Notes: generated by a model not told the origin, from the sequence alone. Counted from the first letter of the stretch, positions 9,344 to 18,434 are shown. The stretch is DNA of 64,000 nt from Sphingomonadaceae bacterium 3R27C6 (GCA_005503215.1 SCNS01000001.1:124001-188000); one strand, 5' to 3'. Program-made: numbers and translations.

Positions 9344-9637
9344 ATGACCGCAGGGACTCTTACGCGGGCCGACATTGCGACGCGGATCAACCAGCAGATC
9401 GGGCTGTCGCGCAATGAATCGGCCGCCATCGTCGAATCGATTCTCGATCATATGTCCGACGCGCTCGCGGTCGGTCAGAATGTGAAAATCTCGGGTTTCG
9501 GAACCTTTGTCCTGCGCGACAAGGCGCAGCGGATCGGCCGCAATCCCAAGACCGGCATCGAAGTGCCGATCCTGCCGCGGCGCGTGATGACCTTTCGCGC
9601 CAGCCAGACGATGCGAGCCCGCGTTGCCGGCAAATAG
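9344..9637 (+). CDS. ihfA: Integration host factor subunit alpha
   Basis: A 97-residue HU/IHF-family DNA-bending protein. [21 protein letters not shown] is the IHF-alpha-type N-terminus, and [12 protein letters not shown] is the conserved beta-arm with the intercalating proline. The ATG follows a good GGGGGAAGGG site. In alphaproteobacteria ihfA commonly lies downstream of fabH and upstream of a MerR-type gene, as here. Confidence 0.95.
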   Translation: MTAGTLTRADIATRINQQIGLSRNESAAIVESILDHMSDALAVGQNVKISGFGTFVLRDKAQRIGRNPKTGIEVPILPRRVMTFRASQTMRARVAGK

Positions 9638-9651
9638 ACCGCACCTGACCC

Positions 9652-10050
9652 ATGTCGGGTTTTGAGATGACCGACGATGGCGGCAAGGCGTCCGGCGCCA
9701 TGCTCGCCATCGGCGAACTGGCGGTGCGCATCGGCGTCCCGACGCATGTGCTGCGTTATTGGGAAACGCGTTTTCCGCAGCTGAAGCCGCTCCAGCGGTC
9801 GGGCCGCCGCCGCTATTACCGCGCCGAGGACGTCGCGCTTGCCGAGCGCATCCATCACCTGCTGCATGTCCAGGGCTTCACCGTCGAGGGCGCGCGCAAG
9901 GCGCTGTCCGAGCCGGGCGCAGCGCCCACGGCGCGTGCGCCATTGACCCGCGAGCTGCTCGACAGCGCCGCGCCGATGCGCGTGGTGAAGGGAATTCCGG
10001 TCGAGGCGCTGGTCGCGCTCCGCCAGCGGCTCGCCGCGGCGCTCGGCTAA
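9652..10050 (+). CDS. MerR-family transcriptional regulator
   Basis: A 132-residue protein with an N-terminal MerR winged helix-turn-helix (residues about 17-85), with the family signature VLRYWETRFPQLKP and RRYYRAEDV. No metal- or drug-binding C-terminal domain is evident, as in the short MerR proteins regularly found after ihfA. Start is ambiguous between ATG 9652 and ATG 9667. It ends three bases before the convergent phosphatase gene. Target unknown. Confidence 0.88.
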   Translation: MSGFEMTDDGGKASGAMLAIGELAVRIGVPTHVLRYWETRFPQLKPLQRSGRRRYYRAEDVALAERIHHLLHVQGFTVEGARKALSEPGAAPTARAPLTRELLDSAAPMRVVKGIPVEALVALRQRLAAALG

Positions 10051-10053
10051 GCC

Positions 10054-10605
10054 TTAGTCGTTATCCATCGCCGGCGCGAGCGCCGGGTCGAGATCGCGCG
10101 GGCGGATGAAACCCACAAACCGCGCGCTGTTCGTGTCGAGATCGTGCCAGTCGGCGATGTCCAGTTCCAGCCGCGCCAGCGCCGAGGTCGGCAGCTTTTC
10201 CTCAACCTTCGCGCGGAGTTCGTCGCCCGCCGATTCGGGAACGAGCATCAGGATCAGATCCTCGAGCCCCGGATTATGCCCCGAAATCAGCAGATGATCC
10301 GAATTCTTGCCGGTGTCGCGGATGACGTCGATCAGCGTCGCGGCCGATGCAAGATAGATGCGCCGGTCCCAATGCGGCTCAAGTGTGTCGAGGTCGGCAG
10401 CGGGCTGGAAGATATCGAGCGTTTCGGTCACGCGCACCGCGGGCGAGGCGATGATGCGGTCGACGGGCAGTTTCTGGCGCTTCAGCCATTGTCCGATCAG
10501 TTCGGCGCCGCGCGCGCCGCGTTTGTTGATCGGGCGGTCGAAATCGCGCTCGACCTGCACGTCCCAACCCGATTTGGCATGGCGCAGGATAGTCAAAGTC
10601 TTCAA
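10054..10605 (-). CDS. SixA-like histidine phosphatase
   Basis: A 183-residue histidine phosphatase of the SixA branch. The catalytic LRHAKSGW (RHG-like motif) is at residues 7-14, RVTE lies near residue 58 and the second histidine is in LLISGHNPGLED. SixA proteins remove phosphate from phosphohistidine domains; the target here is unknown. The start codon is TTG at 10605, chosen because GGGGAG lies seven bases upstream and no ATG precedes the RHA motif. Confidence 0.85.
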   Translation of the reverse strand: MKTLTILRHAKSGWDVQVERDFDRPINKRGARGAELIGQWLKRQKLPVDRIIASPAVRVTETLDIFQPAADLDTLEPHWDRRIYLASAATLIDVIRDTGKNSDHLLISGHNPGLEDLILMLVPESAGDELRAKVEEKLPTSALARLELDIADWHDLDTNSARFVGFIRPRDLDPALAPAMDND

Positions 10606-10661
10606 AATCGCTCCCCGCGCCGTTGCGCCATGCCCTCGTTCGCGGGCCTTGTGCCGGAAAC

Positions 10662-13397
10662 TTATGACGGTGAAAAGGCTGGAAAGGCGCTTTTTCGCCT
10701 TTCCACATTCGCCGCAGCGACATGGTTGACCGCTTCGTCGAGCGGCAGGCGGCGGATCGGCGTGCCCTCGGGAAAGGCGCTGAGCAGGCGCGAGGGAAAG
10801 CTGGGTGAGAGCATCACGAACTGCCCGAAATCGTCGGCGCGGCGGATCAGCCGGCCGAACGCCTGACCGATGCGGGCGCGGATGACCATGTCGTCATAGG
10901 CGCTGCCGCCCTGCGCCGCGCGTCGCGCCGCGTGCAGGATCGTCGGGCGCGGCCACGGCACGCCCTCCATCACCACGAGCCGCAGCGAATCGCCGGGAAC
11001 ATCGACCCCGTCGCGCAAGGCATCGGTGCCGAGTAGCGAGGCGTGCGGATCTGCGCGGAAAATGTCGACGAGCGTCCCGGTGTCGAGCGGATCGACATGC
11101 TGCGCGAACAGCGGCAGCCCCGCGCGCGCCAGCCGGTCGGCGATACGCGAATGGACGATGCGCAGCCGCCTGATCGCGCTGAACAGCCCCAAGGCGCCGC
11201 CGCCCGACGCCTCGATCAGCCGGCTGTACGCGCCAGCGAGCGCGGGCAGGTCGCCGCGCGGAATGTCAGTGACGATCAGCACCTCCGACTGGCGCGCATA
11301 ATCGAACGGGCTCGGCACCGCGAAATGCTGGACGCCGCCGTCCATGTGGCGCGCGCCGGTGCGGATGTCGGCGTCGGTCCAGCCGCCGCGCCCGTGACCA
11401 CCGTTGCGCAGCGTCGCCGAGGTGACGAGGACGCCCTGCGCCGGGCGGTACACGACGTCGGCGATGGGTTTTGCAGGGTCGAGCCAGTGGCGGTGCAGCC
11501 CGCAGTCGAACTCGCGCCCGTCGTACCGATCGACCGCCAGCCAGTCGACGAAATCGGGATCGGCGGGACCGCCGACGCGCCCGAGCAACGAAAGCCAGCC
11601 GCCCAATGTGTCGATGCGCGTGCCAAGGCTGTGGCGCGCGCCGTCGACCCTCGCCCGGGCTTGCCCGTCGAGCCAGTCGGGCGGGTCCTCGATCAGGACC
11701 TCGAGCCGCTTGCCGAGCGCCATCAGCGGCCGGAGCAACGCCTCGACCGCGTCGCTCGCCGCCGCGGCTGCGGTCACCAGATCGGAATCGGGATCGGCAA
11801 GTTCGGTTTCGAGCCCATAGCCCGCGTCGGCGGTGCGCGTGTCGACCGCGCGCGCATAAACCTGTCCGCGCACCGCGACGAGCAGCCGCTCGATCGCGCC
11901 CCACGGGTCATTCTCCGACAATCGGCCGAGCCAGCCGTCGCCGGGCAGTTCGGCGGCGGCGGCGATCGCCGTCTGGATCGCGCGGTCGCCCGCCTCGTCA
12001 TAGCTTGCGACGTCGGCGAGCCGTGCGGCGAGCCCGCGCCGCCGCCCACGCGACTTGCCCTCGGGACCCAGCACCCAGCGTCGGATTTCGACCGCTTCCT
12101 GCCCCGTCAGCGCGGCCGCGAACATCGAATCCGCCGCGTCCCACAGATGATGGCCTTCGTCGAAGATCAGCCGCGTCGCGGGCGCCCCGCCGTCGCGCGG
12201 GCGCGCCGCCTGCACCATCGTCAGCGCATGGTTGGCAATCACGATATCGGCCTGCGTCGCCGCGCGCGCCGAATGCTCGATGAAGCATTTCCTGAAATGC
12301 GGGCAGCCCGCATAGATGCACTCGCCGCGCCGGTCGGTGAGCGCGGTGGTGCCGTTGCGGCGGAAGAGGGCAGGGAGCCAGCCGGGCAGATCGCCGCCGA
12401 CCATGTCGCCGTCGCGCGTATAGGCGGCCCAGCGTGCGACGAGCTGCGCGAGGATCGCGGCGCGGCCCGAAAAACCGCCTTGCAAAGCATCCTCGAGGTT
12501 GAGCAGGCAGAGATAATTTTCGCGCCCCTTGCGTACCACGACCTTTTCACGATGCGTCGCGGCGTCGGGGTAGAGCCGTTCGGTCTCGCGCGACAATTGG
12601 CGCTGCAACGCCTTGGTGAAGGTCGAGATGCAGACCGCGCCAGCCGACTGGTCGATCCATTGTTTCGCGGGGGCGAGGTAGCCCAAAGTCTTGCCGATGC
12701 CCGTCCCGGCCTCGGCGACGAGCATCTGCGGCGCATCCTTGCGCTCGCGCGGGGCAAAGATCGCGGCGGTCGCACGCGCATAATCCTGCTGCCCCGGCCG
12801 CCGCTCGGCGCCGTCCCCGGTCAGCCGGTCGAGCCGCGCCGATACATCGTCCGCGTTGATCGTCACCTGGCGCGGCGTCCCGCGCGGCGGCGCTTCCTCC
12901 CACTCGGGCAGGCGCGCGAACAGCCAGCGTTCATTGGCGTCGGGTTGCGAGAGCCGCGGCTGGACGAGCGGCGACCACGACCAGCGCTGGCGCGACAATG
13001 CCTGCACGCCGTGCCACGCGCCTTCGCGCTCCTCCCACGCGGGATCGTTGATGCTCGCGAGCATCGCCGCCGCGGCCTTGGGCAGAAAGGCCGCGATAAC
13101 CTCTTCGCCTTTTGGCGGCGTCAGGCCGATCGCGGCGGCGATTCCCGCCGGAGTCGGTACGGCGAAGCGTGCGGGATAGAGGAAAGCGAAGAGTTCGAGC
13201 AGGTCGAGTCCTGACAGCTCGGGATAGCCGAGCCGGTCGCCCGTCAGCGTCGCGTTGAGCAGCAGGTGCGGGGTGGCCGCGACCGCGGCGATCGCCTCAC
13301 CACGCCCGACGCGCTGCACGCGGCCGAGCGTGTCGGCGATCCAGATGCCGATATGGCTCGCGTGGATCGCGGGCAGGGTAAGCGGGTCGGGAGCCAT
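10662..13397 (-). CDS. DinG-type Fe-S ATP-dependent DNA helicase
   Basis: A 911-residue superfamily 2 (XPD/DinG-like) helicase. Walker A is EAGTGIGKTLG at about 229-239 and the DEAH-like box is FDEGHHLWD near 412-420. Cysteines at 297, 360, 365 and 371 are spaced like the 4Fe-4S ligands of this family. The first ~170 residues are an extra domain resembling the exonuclease-derived N-terminus of some DinG proteins, but without a visible DEDD active site. It should unwind 5'-3' at DNA damage or R-loops. Stands alone, with its promoter in the 119-base gap to the divergent NTF2-like gene. Confidence 0.9.
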   Translation of the reverse strand: MAPDPLTLPAIHASHIGIWIADTLGRVQRVGRGEAIAAVAATPHLLLNATLTGDRLGYPELSGLDLLELFAFLYPARFAVPTPAGIAAAIGLTPPKGEEVIAAFLPKAAAAMLASINDPAWEEREGAWHGVQALSRQRWSWSPLVQPRLSQPDANERWLFARLPEWEEAPPRGTPRQVTINADDVSARLDRLTGDGAERRPGQQDYARATAAIFAPRERKDAPQMLVAEAGTGIGKTLGYLAPAKQWIDQSAGAVCISTFTKALQRQLSRETERLYPDAATHREKVVVRKGRENYLCLLNLEDALQGGFSGRAAILAQLVARWAAYTRDGDMVGGDLPGWLPALFRRNGTTALTDRRGECIYAGCPHFRKCFIEHSARAATQADIVIANHALTMVQAARPRDGGAPATRLIFDEGHHLWDAADSMFAAALTGQEAVEIRRWVLGPEGKSRGRRRGLAARLADVASYDEAGDRAIQTAIAAAAELPGDGWLGRLSENDPWGAIERLLVAVRGQVYARAVDTRTADAGYGLETELADPDSDLVTAAAAASDAVEALLRPLMALGKRLEVLIEDPPDWLDGQARARVDGARHSLGTRIDTLGGWLSLLGRVGGPADPDFVDWLAVDRYDGREFDCGLHRHWLDPAKPIADVVYRPAQGVLVTSATLRNGGHGRGGWTDADIRTGARHMDGGVQHFAVPSPFDYARQSEVLIVTDIPRGDLPALAGAYSRLIEASGGGALGLFSAIRRLRIVHSRIADRLARAGLPLFAQHVDPLDTGTLVDIFRADPHASLLGTDALRDGVDVPGDSLRLVVMEGVPWPRPTILHAARRAAQGGSAYDDMVIRARIGQAFGRLIRRADDFGQFVMLSPSFPSRLLSAFPEGTPIRRLPLDEAVNHVAAANVERRKSAFPAFSPS

Positions 13398-13516
13398 CGC
13401 CCCACGCTAGGGACAAAAGGCGAACGCGACAAGGCGCGGCGGCTCGTTTTGCTTTCTTCTTGCGATAGGACGGAAATAGCGGATGGTTCGACCGACCGGG
13501 CGAAGGGAGGCAGCAG

Positions 13517-13951
13517 ATGAGCGACGAACAGGCGATCGGTAGCGTGATTGACGAGATGTATGCGATGATTTCGGGGCCGAAAGGCCCGCGCGACTGGTCG
13601 CGGCAGGCCAATTGTTTTCATCCCGATGCGCGGCAGATTCGCACATGGATCGGCGACGACGGACGCGCGACGTTCCGGAGCATGGGTCTCGACGATTATG
13701 CGCGCGACACGACGCCCTTCTTTGCTGCGAATGATTTTTTCGAGATCGAGATCGGGCGGCGGATCGATATATTGGGGAATATCGCGCACGTCTGGAGTGC
13801 ATATGAAGCGCGCGGCTCGCTCGACGACAGGTTGCCTGAACGGCGCGGCGTCAATTCGATCCAGTTGTTCAACGACCCCGGCCATGGCTGGCGGATCATG
13901 GCGATGATCTGGGACAATGAGCGCACAGGCGTCGCGATCGCGCCCTTCTGA
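13517..13951 (+). CDS. NTF2-like/SnoaL-like protein
   Basis: A 144-residue protein with an NTF2-like cone fold pattern: an N-terminal helix, FHPDARQIR, IGNIAHVWSAYEARG, then SIQLFNDPGHGWRIMAMIWDNE. The WRI...W-x-N/D ending is common in SnoaL/DUF4440-type proteins with binding or minor catalytic roles. GGGAGG precedes the ATG by seven bases. No signal peptide. Function cannot be inferred further. Confidence 0.75.
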   Translation: MSDEQAIGSVIDEMYAMISGPKGPRDWSRQANCFHPDARQIRTWIGDDGRATFRSMGLDDYARDTTPFFAANDFFEIEIGRRIDILGNIAHVWSAYEARGSLDDRLPERRGVNSIQLFNDPGHGWRIMAMIWDNERTGVAIAPF

Positions 13952-13969
13952 CGCTTGGCTTCCTGATGC

Positions 13970-14338
13970 TTAACTTAGCCCGCGGCGCCCAAACGCTGAA
14001 GGGCGTTGGCTCATGAATATTTGCGCTGGCTGAACCATCGAAGCCGTCCGCGCGCGTTTCAGTGCGGTGTACAGCGGGCCGTGCGTGAGCTCGTACGGGA
14101 AGCGCACGCCCATGCGGTCATACTCGGACCACATGACGACCGCGTAGGTTACCTGTCCGCCATAATGGATTTCGCAGCGCGAGCGTGCGGGCATGCTCGC
14201 CCCATCGATGCGCGCGCCGCCTTCGGACAGGTCGGTGATCCGGCCGTCGACGAAGTTGAGCACGCCATTGACGGTGACGTCGATGGCAACGGCGGTGCGC
14301 TTGTGGCCGCGGGCGGCGGGGGGGCGAAAATTGTCCAT
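13970..14338 (-). CDS. PilZ-domain protein (probable c-di-GMP receptor)
   Basis: A 122-residue single-domain PilZ protein. Both c-di-GMP-binding elements are present: RGHKR (RxxxR) near residue 10 and DLSEGG (D/NxSxxG) near residue 35. Start MDNFRPPAARGHKR was preferred; the frame is open a further 39 codons toward the divergent LuxR gene. With two GGDEF proteins elsewhere in the window it probably belongs to a c-di-GMP network, but its partner is unknown. Confidence 0.85.
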   Translation of the reverse strand: MDNFRPPAARGHKRTAVAIDVTVNGVLNFVDGRITDLSEGGARIDGASMPARSRCEIHYGGQVTYAVVMWSEYDRMGVRFPYELTHGPLYTALKRARTASMVQPAQIFMSQRPSAFGRRGLS

Positions 14339-14438
14339 GTCAGGGACGCTACGCCCACATGGTAAATTATCCGGTAACGATGTTGGCTCGTGCCGGGACA
14401 ATGTTGCAAGCGATCGCCGACAATGGTCTACGCGGATC

Positions 14439-14849
14439 ATGGTCCGTCCGATCATCCTCTATGGCATCGGTCTCGCCGCCGCGGCGTTCCTGCTCGAGTG
14501 GCTGAATTACAAACATGTCGTGCATCGCTGGTCGACCGAATTTTATATTGTCTGCGTCGCGGTCATTTGCGTTGCGCTCGGCATATGGGCCGGCAACCGG
14601 CTGACCGCGCGGCCGCGTCAGGCTTTTGTACGCAACGATGCGGCGATCGCGGCGCTGGGGCTCAGCGCGCGCGAATGCGAGGTGCTCGAAATGCTGGCGG
14701 CGGGGCACGCCAATAAGGTAATCGCGCGCCAGCTCGATATCTCGCCGAACACGGTGAAGACGCATGTCGCGCGGGTCTATGAGAAGCTGGCGGTCGCCAG
14801 CCGCACGCAGGCGGTGCAAAAGGCGCGGACGCTCGACATCCTGCCGTAA
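14439..14849 (+). CDS. Membrane-anchored LuxR-type transcription regulator
   Basis: A 136-residue protein with two predicted membrane helices (about residues 5-20 and 36-53), a short linker and a LuxR/GerE helix-turn-helix (about 74-134: LSARECEVLEMLAAGHANKVIARQL, then SPNTVKTHVARVYEKL). There is no receiver, PAS or ligand-binding domain. The ATG at 14439 begins the first helix; the frame continues upstream over the divergent PilZ gene. It precedes a DUF4199 membrane protein by about 100 bases, a pairing suggesting that the two work together at the membrane. Confidence 0.85.
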   Translation: MVRPIILYGIGLAAAAFLLEWLNYKHVVHRWSTEFYIVCVAVICVALGIWAGNRLTARPRQAFVRNDAAIAALGLSARECEVLEMLAAGHANKVIARQLDISPNTVKTHVARVYEKLAVASRTQAVQKARTLDILP

Positions 14850-14948
14850 AATCGGGCGACGGGGGTCAAATCACCCATTTGGGCGATAGATTTCGGCCGT
14901 TGTTCCGGTCCATCCCGCATGGCATTCACCAGATGGGGAGACAGGGTC

Positions 14949-15485
14949 ATGGGCAGGATTATTGCGGTTTACGGCGCCATTGCGGGCGTCATCGTCATTA
15001 TCGGCATGTTTATCAGCATCACCTTCGTCGCCGATCATGGCACGATGGGCATGGTCGCGGGCTATCTGTCGATGCTCGTCGCGCTGCTTTTCGTGTTCAT
15101 TGGCGTGAAGCGCTATCGCGACGTCAATCTGGGCGGCGTGATCACCTTCTGGAAGGCGCTCGGCGTCGGCCTCGGCATCGGGCTCGTCGCGTCGCTTTTT
15201 TACGTTTTCGGCTGGGAACTCTATATGTGGCAGACCGGCGGGACCTTCATGGCCGACTATATCGCGAAGAGCGTCGAGGATATGCGCGCCGCCGGCAAAT
15301 CGGCGGGCGAGATCGCGAGATTTTCGGCCGAGATGGGCGCGATGGCGGAGCAATATAAAAATCCGCTGTTCCGCATGGCGCTCACGCTGACCGAGATATT
15401 CCCGGTCGCGCTGCTGGTGTCGCTCGTGTCGGCCGCGCTGCTGCGCCGGAGCAGCTTCATGCCGGCGCTGCAATCGCGGGGCTGA
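14949..15485 (+). CDS. DUF4199 membrane protein
   Basis: A 178-residue protein with four predicted membrane helices and an amphipathic stretch (about 110-140, IAKSVEDMRAAGKSAGEIAR) between helices three and four, the usual layout of DUF4199. The ATG at 14949 was taken because a GGGGAGACAGGG purine tract precedes it; an ATG at 14919 would add ten residues. It lies downstream of the membrane-anchored LuxR gene, probably in one transcript. Function unknown. Confidence 0.8.
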   Translation: MGRIIAVYGAIAGVIVIIGMFISITFVADHGTMGMVAGYLSMLVALLFVFIGVKRYRDVNLGGVITFWKALGVGLGIGLVASLFYVFGWELYMWQTGGTFMADYIAKSVEDMRAAGKSAGEIARFSAEMGAMAEQYKNPLFRMALTLTEIFPVALLVSLVSAALLRRSSFMPALQSRG

Positions 15486-15601
15486 ATTTAGACGCGGCGG
15501 CACAGGCCGGTATCGGCCGGTATATCGGCTTTCCTACATTGCACCGGCATGCTTGATACTGTCCGATGCGATCGACAGCTGCCTCTCGCGATAAAGCGAC
15601 A

Positions 15602-15645
15602 AAGGAGACAAAATGGATGCGCGCATGCGTATCCTTTGTCTCCTT
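15602..15645. repeat. Inverted repeat with 11-bp arms upstream of lysK
   Basis: AAGGAGACAAA (15602-15612) and TTTGTCTCCTT (15635-15645) are perfect reverse complements; the interior contains GGAT...ATCC, which extends the pairing. It lies in the 261-base gap before lysK, which otherwise holds no gene. It could be a palindromic repeat, or a leader hairpin acting on lysK. Confidence 0.6.
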
Positions 15646-15746
15646 AAGCCCGGAAGAGCCGAACGATGTTGGCGATTCACGAGTGAAGTTGCGCAGTTTT
15701 CCGTGCTCCTTTCCATCGGCGCTTCTTGTCGCTATGGGGCGCAGCT

Positions 15747-17348
15747 ATGACTGACTTGCACCTTCACCCTTCGCTGCGCGAGCCCGCGCAAACGTCCAAG
15801 GCATGGCCGTTCGAGGAAGCGCGCAAGATCGTCAAACGCTATCCGGGCGGCAAGCCCGGCGGCGAGGCGGTGCTGTTCGAGACGGGCTATGGCCCCTCGG
15901 GATTGCCGCATATCGGCACCTTCAACGAAGTGCTGCGTACGACGATGGTCCGCCGCGCCTATGAGGCGCTGACCGGCGGCGCGGCGACGCGGCTGGTCGC
16001 GTTCAGCGACGATATGGATGGCCTCCGCAAGGTTCCCGACAATGTACCAAACGGCGACATGCTGCGCGAATATCTCGGCAAGCCGCTGACCGCTATCCCC
16101 GATCCGTTCGCCAAGTATGAAAGTTTTGCGCATCATAACAATGCGATGCTGCGCGAGTTTCTCGACCGTTTCGGCTTTCAGTACGAGTTCGTGAGCTCGA
16201 CCGAGCGCTATCAGTCGGGCGCATTCGACGAGGCGCTGCGAAACGTCCTCCGCCACAATCAGGACATCCTCGACATCATGCTCCCGACGCTGCGCGCCGA
16301 GCGTGCGGCGACCTATTCGCCGATCTTGCCGGTCAGCCCAAAGTCGGGGATCGTGCTGCAGGTGCCGGTGACCGTCGTCGATGCCGATGCGGGGCTGGTG
16401 TCGTTCGAGGATCAGGGCGAGACAATCACGCATTCGATCCTTGGCGGCGGCGCGAAGCTGCAGTGGAAGGTTGACTGGGCGATGCGCTGGGTCGCGCTCG
16501 GCGTCGATTATGAAATGTATGGCAAGGACCTGACCGACAGCGGCGTCCAGTCGGGCAAGATCGCCAAGGCGCTCGGCGGGCGCAAGCCCGAGGGGCTGAT
16601 CTACGAGATGTTCCTCGACGAAAAGGGCGAGAAGATCTCGAAGTCGAAGGGCAATGGCCTCAGCCTTGAGCAATGGCTCGACTATGGCAGCGAGGAGAGC
16701 CTCGCCTTTTTCGCTTACCGCGAGCCCAAGGCGGCAAAGCAGCTCCACATCGGCGTGATCCCGAAGGCGGTCGACGAATATCTGCAGATGCGCGGCAATT
16801 ATCCGTCGCAGGAGCCCGACAAGCGGCTCGGCAACCCCGCGCATCATGTCCATGTCGCGCGCGGCGAGGCGATTCCGGCGACCGAACTGCCGGTGACCTT
16901 CGGCCTGCTGCTCAACCTCGTGGGGGTGATGGGCGCCGATGCTTCGAAGGATCAGATCTGGCGCTACCTCGGCCAATATGTCGAGGGCGCGAATGCGGCG
17001 ACCTATCCCGAGCTCGATGGTCTGATCGACAATGCGATGGCGTATAACCGCGACTATGTCGCGCCGACGCTGCAGCGTCGCAAGCCGCAGGGCGGCGAGG
17101 TTGCGGCCTTGCAGGAACTCGACGGCGAACTCGCGGCGCTGCCGGCCGAGGCCTCGGCCGACGATATCCAGAACATCGTATACGCGATCGGCAAGAACGA
17201 GGCCTATGGCTTTGAAAACCTGCGCGATTGGTTCAAGGCGCTCTACGAGACGCTGCTCGGGTCGAGCGCCGGGCCGCGCATGGGCAGCTTCATCGCGCTG
17301 TTCGGCATCGACAATACGCGGCGGCTGATCGCCGAGGCGCTTGCATAA
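15747..17348 (+). CDS. lysK: Lysine--tRNA ligase, class I
   Basis: A 533-residue class I lysyl-tRNA synthetase, the archaeal/alphaproteobacterial type unrelated to class II LysS. The HIGH-like motif is GPSGLPHIGTFNEV near residue 50 and the KMSKS-like motif is KISKSKGNG near residue 298. Start MTDLHLHPSLREPAQ was chosen; the frame opens seven codons earlier. It charges tRNA-Lys in the cytoplasm. Confidence 0.95.
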   Translation: MTDLHLHPSLREPAQTSKAWPFEEARKIVKRYPGGKPGGEAVLFETGYGPSGLPHIGTFNEVLRTTMVRRAYEALTGGAATRLVAFSDDMDGLRKVPDNVPNGDMLREYLGKPLTAIPDPFAKYESFAHHNNAMLREFLDRFGFQYEFVSSTERYQSGAFDEALRNVLRHNQDILDIMLPTLRAERAATYSPILPVSPKSGIVLQVPVTVVDADAGLVSFEDQGETITHSILGGGAKLQWKVDWAMRWVALGVDYEMYGKDLTDSGVQSGKIAKALGGRKPEGLIYEMFLDEKGEKISKSKGNGLSLEQWLDYGSEESLAFFAYREPKAAKQLHIGVIPKAVDEYLQMRGNYPSQEPDKRLGNPAHHVHVARGEAIPATELPVTFGLLLNLVGVMGADASKDQIWRYLGQYVEGANAATYPELDGLIDNAMAYNRDYVAPTLQRRKPQGGEVAALQELDGELAALPAEASADDIQNIVYAIGKNEAYGFENLRDWFKALYETLLGSSAGPRMGSFIALFGIDNTRRLIAEALA

Positions 17349-17351
17349 AAT

Positions 17352-17435
17352 TCCGTTCGCATCGAACGAAGTCGAGTGCCCCTCGACCTTGCTCGATGCC
17401 GATGGGTGTCTCGACTTCGCTCGACACGAGCGGGA
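17352..17435. repeat. Imperfect inverted repeat after lysK
   Basis: TCCGTTCGCATCGAACGAAG (from 17352) and the reverse complement of 17410-17435 match closely, sharing the core CGAACGAAGTCGAG / CGAGCGAAGTCGAG. Such palindromic intergenic repeats are common in sphingomonads. Here it sits between lysK and the DUF3291 gene and may end lysK transcription. Confidence 0.7.
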
Positions 17436-17451
17436 ATTAGGGAGTGGTTTC

Positions 17452-17946
17452 ATGCCTGTAGAGCCTGCTTTCCAACTCGCGCAGATCAACATCGGCCGTT
17501 TCCGCCTGCCGCCCGAGCATGTCGCGAACCGCGATTTCATGGACGCGCTCGACCATGTGAACGCCGTTGCCGAAGCCGCCGACGGCTTCGTCTGGCGGCT
17601 CACCGGCGAGGGTAACAATGCGACCGATGTGCCGGTGACCGACGATCCGCACCTGATCGCCAACATGTCGGTGTGGCGCGACATCGATGCGCTCGCGGCC
17701 TATGTCTACCGCACCCCCGACCATCTGACGGTGATGAAGCGGCGCAAGGAATGGTTCGACCATATGGCGGTCTATCAGGCGCTATGGTGGGTTCCCGCGG
17801 GGCATCGTCCGACCGTTGCGGAGGGCATGGCGCGCATCGCGATGCTCGACGCGAACGGGCCGACCGCTGAGGCTTTCACTTTCAAGCGGCCCTTCGCCGC
17901 GCCCGACGGCACCGCGGCGCTGCCGATCCAGGACGAATGCGCATGA
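17452..17946 (+). CDS. DUF3291 domain protein
   Basis: A 164-residue protein of the DUF3291 family, related by fold to antibiotic-biosynthesis-type monooxygenases (dimeric alpha-beta barrels). Typical segments are QLAQINIGRFRLP at the N-terminus, LIANMSVWRDIDALAAYVY in the middle and WWVPAGHRPTVAEGMARI near residue 115. AGGGAG lies about seven bases before the ATG. Its stop overlaps the start of the asparaginase-like gene (ATGA), so the two are translationally coupled. Biochemical function unknown. Confidence 0.85.
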   Translation: MPVEPAFQLAQINIGRFRLPPEHVANRDFMDALDHVNAVAEAADGFVWRLTGEGNNATDVPVTDDPHLIANMSVWRDIDALAAYVYRTPDHLTVMKRRKEWFDHMAVYQALWWVPAGHRPTVAEGMARIAMLDANGPTAEAFTFKRPFAAPDGTAALPIQDECA

Positions 17947-18434
17947 GCGACGTGATCGATATCTTCACGACCGGCGGGACGATCGACAAAGTCTATTTCG
18001 ACGCCTTGAGCGAGTTCCAGATCGGTCCCGCGGCGATCCCCGACATGCTGCGCGAAAACAACGTCCATGTGCCGCACCGCGTCACGCAGTTGATGCGCAA
18101 GGACAGCCTCGAACTCGACGATGCCGATCGCGAGACGATCCGCGCCGCGGTCGCCGCCAGCGATGCGTCGCGCATCCTCGTCACCCACGGCACCGACACG
18201 ATGGTCGTCACCGGGCGCGTGCTGGCGGGGATCGCGGGCAAGACGATCGTGATGACGGGCGCGATGCAGCCCGCTTCGGTGCGCGCGAGCGATGCCGAAT
18301 TCAACGTCGGCTTCGCGCTCGCCGCGGCGCAGACGCTGCCGCCGGGTGTCTATGTCGCGATGAACGGGATGATCTTCGACCCCGAAAAGACGGTCAAGGA
18401 CCGCGCTGGGGCGCGTTTCGTGCAGGAGGGCTGA
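17943..18434 (+). CDS. Single-domain L-asparaginase-like protein
   Basis: A 163-residue protein corresponding to only the N-terminal domain of L-asparaginase. It has the first catalytic threonine motif IFTTGGTIDK at residues 7-16 and the second TDT motif in VTHGTDTMVVTGR near residue 84. Full asparaginases are about 330 residues and need a C-terminal domain for tetramer active sites, so this is a compact relative or a trimmed enzyme. The frame is intact and ends one base before the convergent desaturase stop, so it is not an obvious recent truncation. Coupled to the DUF3291 gene. Confidence 0.82.
   Translation: MSDVIDIFTTGGTIDKVYFDALSEFQIGPAAIPDMLRENNVHVPHRVTQLMRKDSLELDDADRETIRAAVAASDASRILVTHGTDTMVVTGRVLAGIAGKTIVMTGAMQPASVRASDAEFNVGFALAAAQTLPPGVYVAMNGMIFDPEKTVKDRAGARFVQEG

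Noticed and set aside
11043-13214. 723-residue open frame on the plus strand
   Set aside because: It is antisense to the DinG helicase gene, whose motifs are unmistakable, and has no recognisable domain.
15732-17684. 650-residue open frame on the minus strand
   Set aside because: Antisense to lysK; no domain support.
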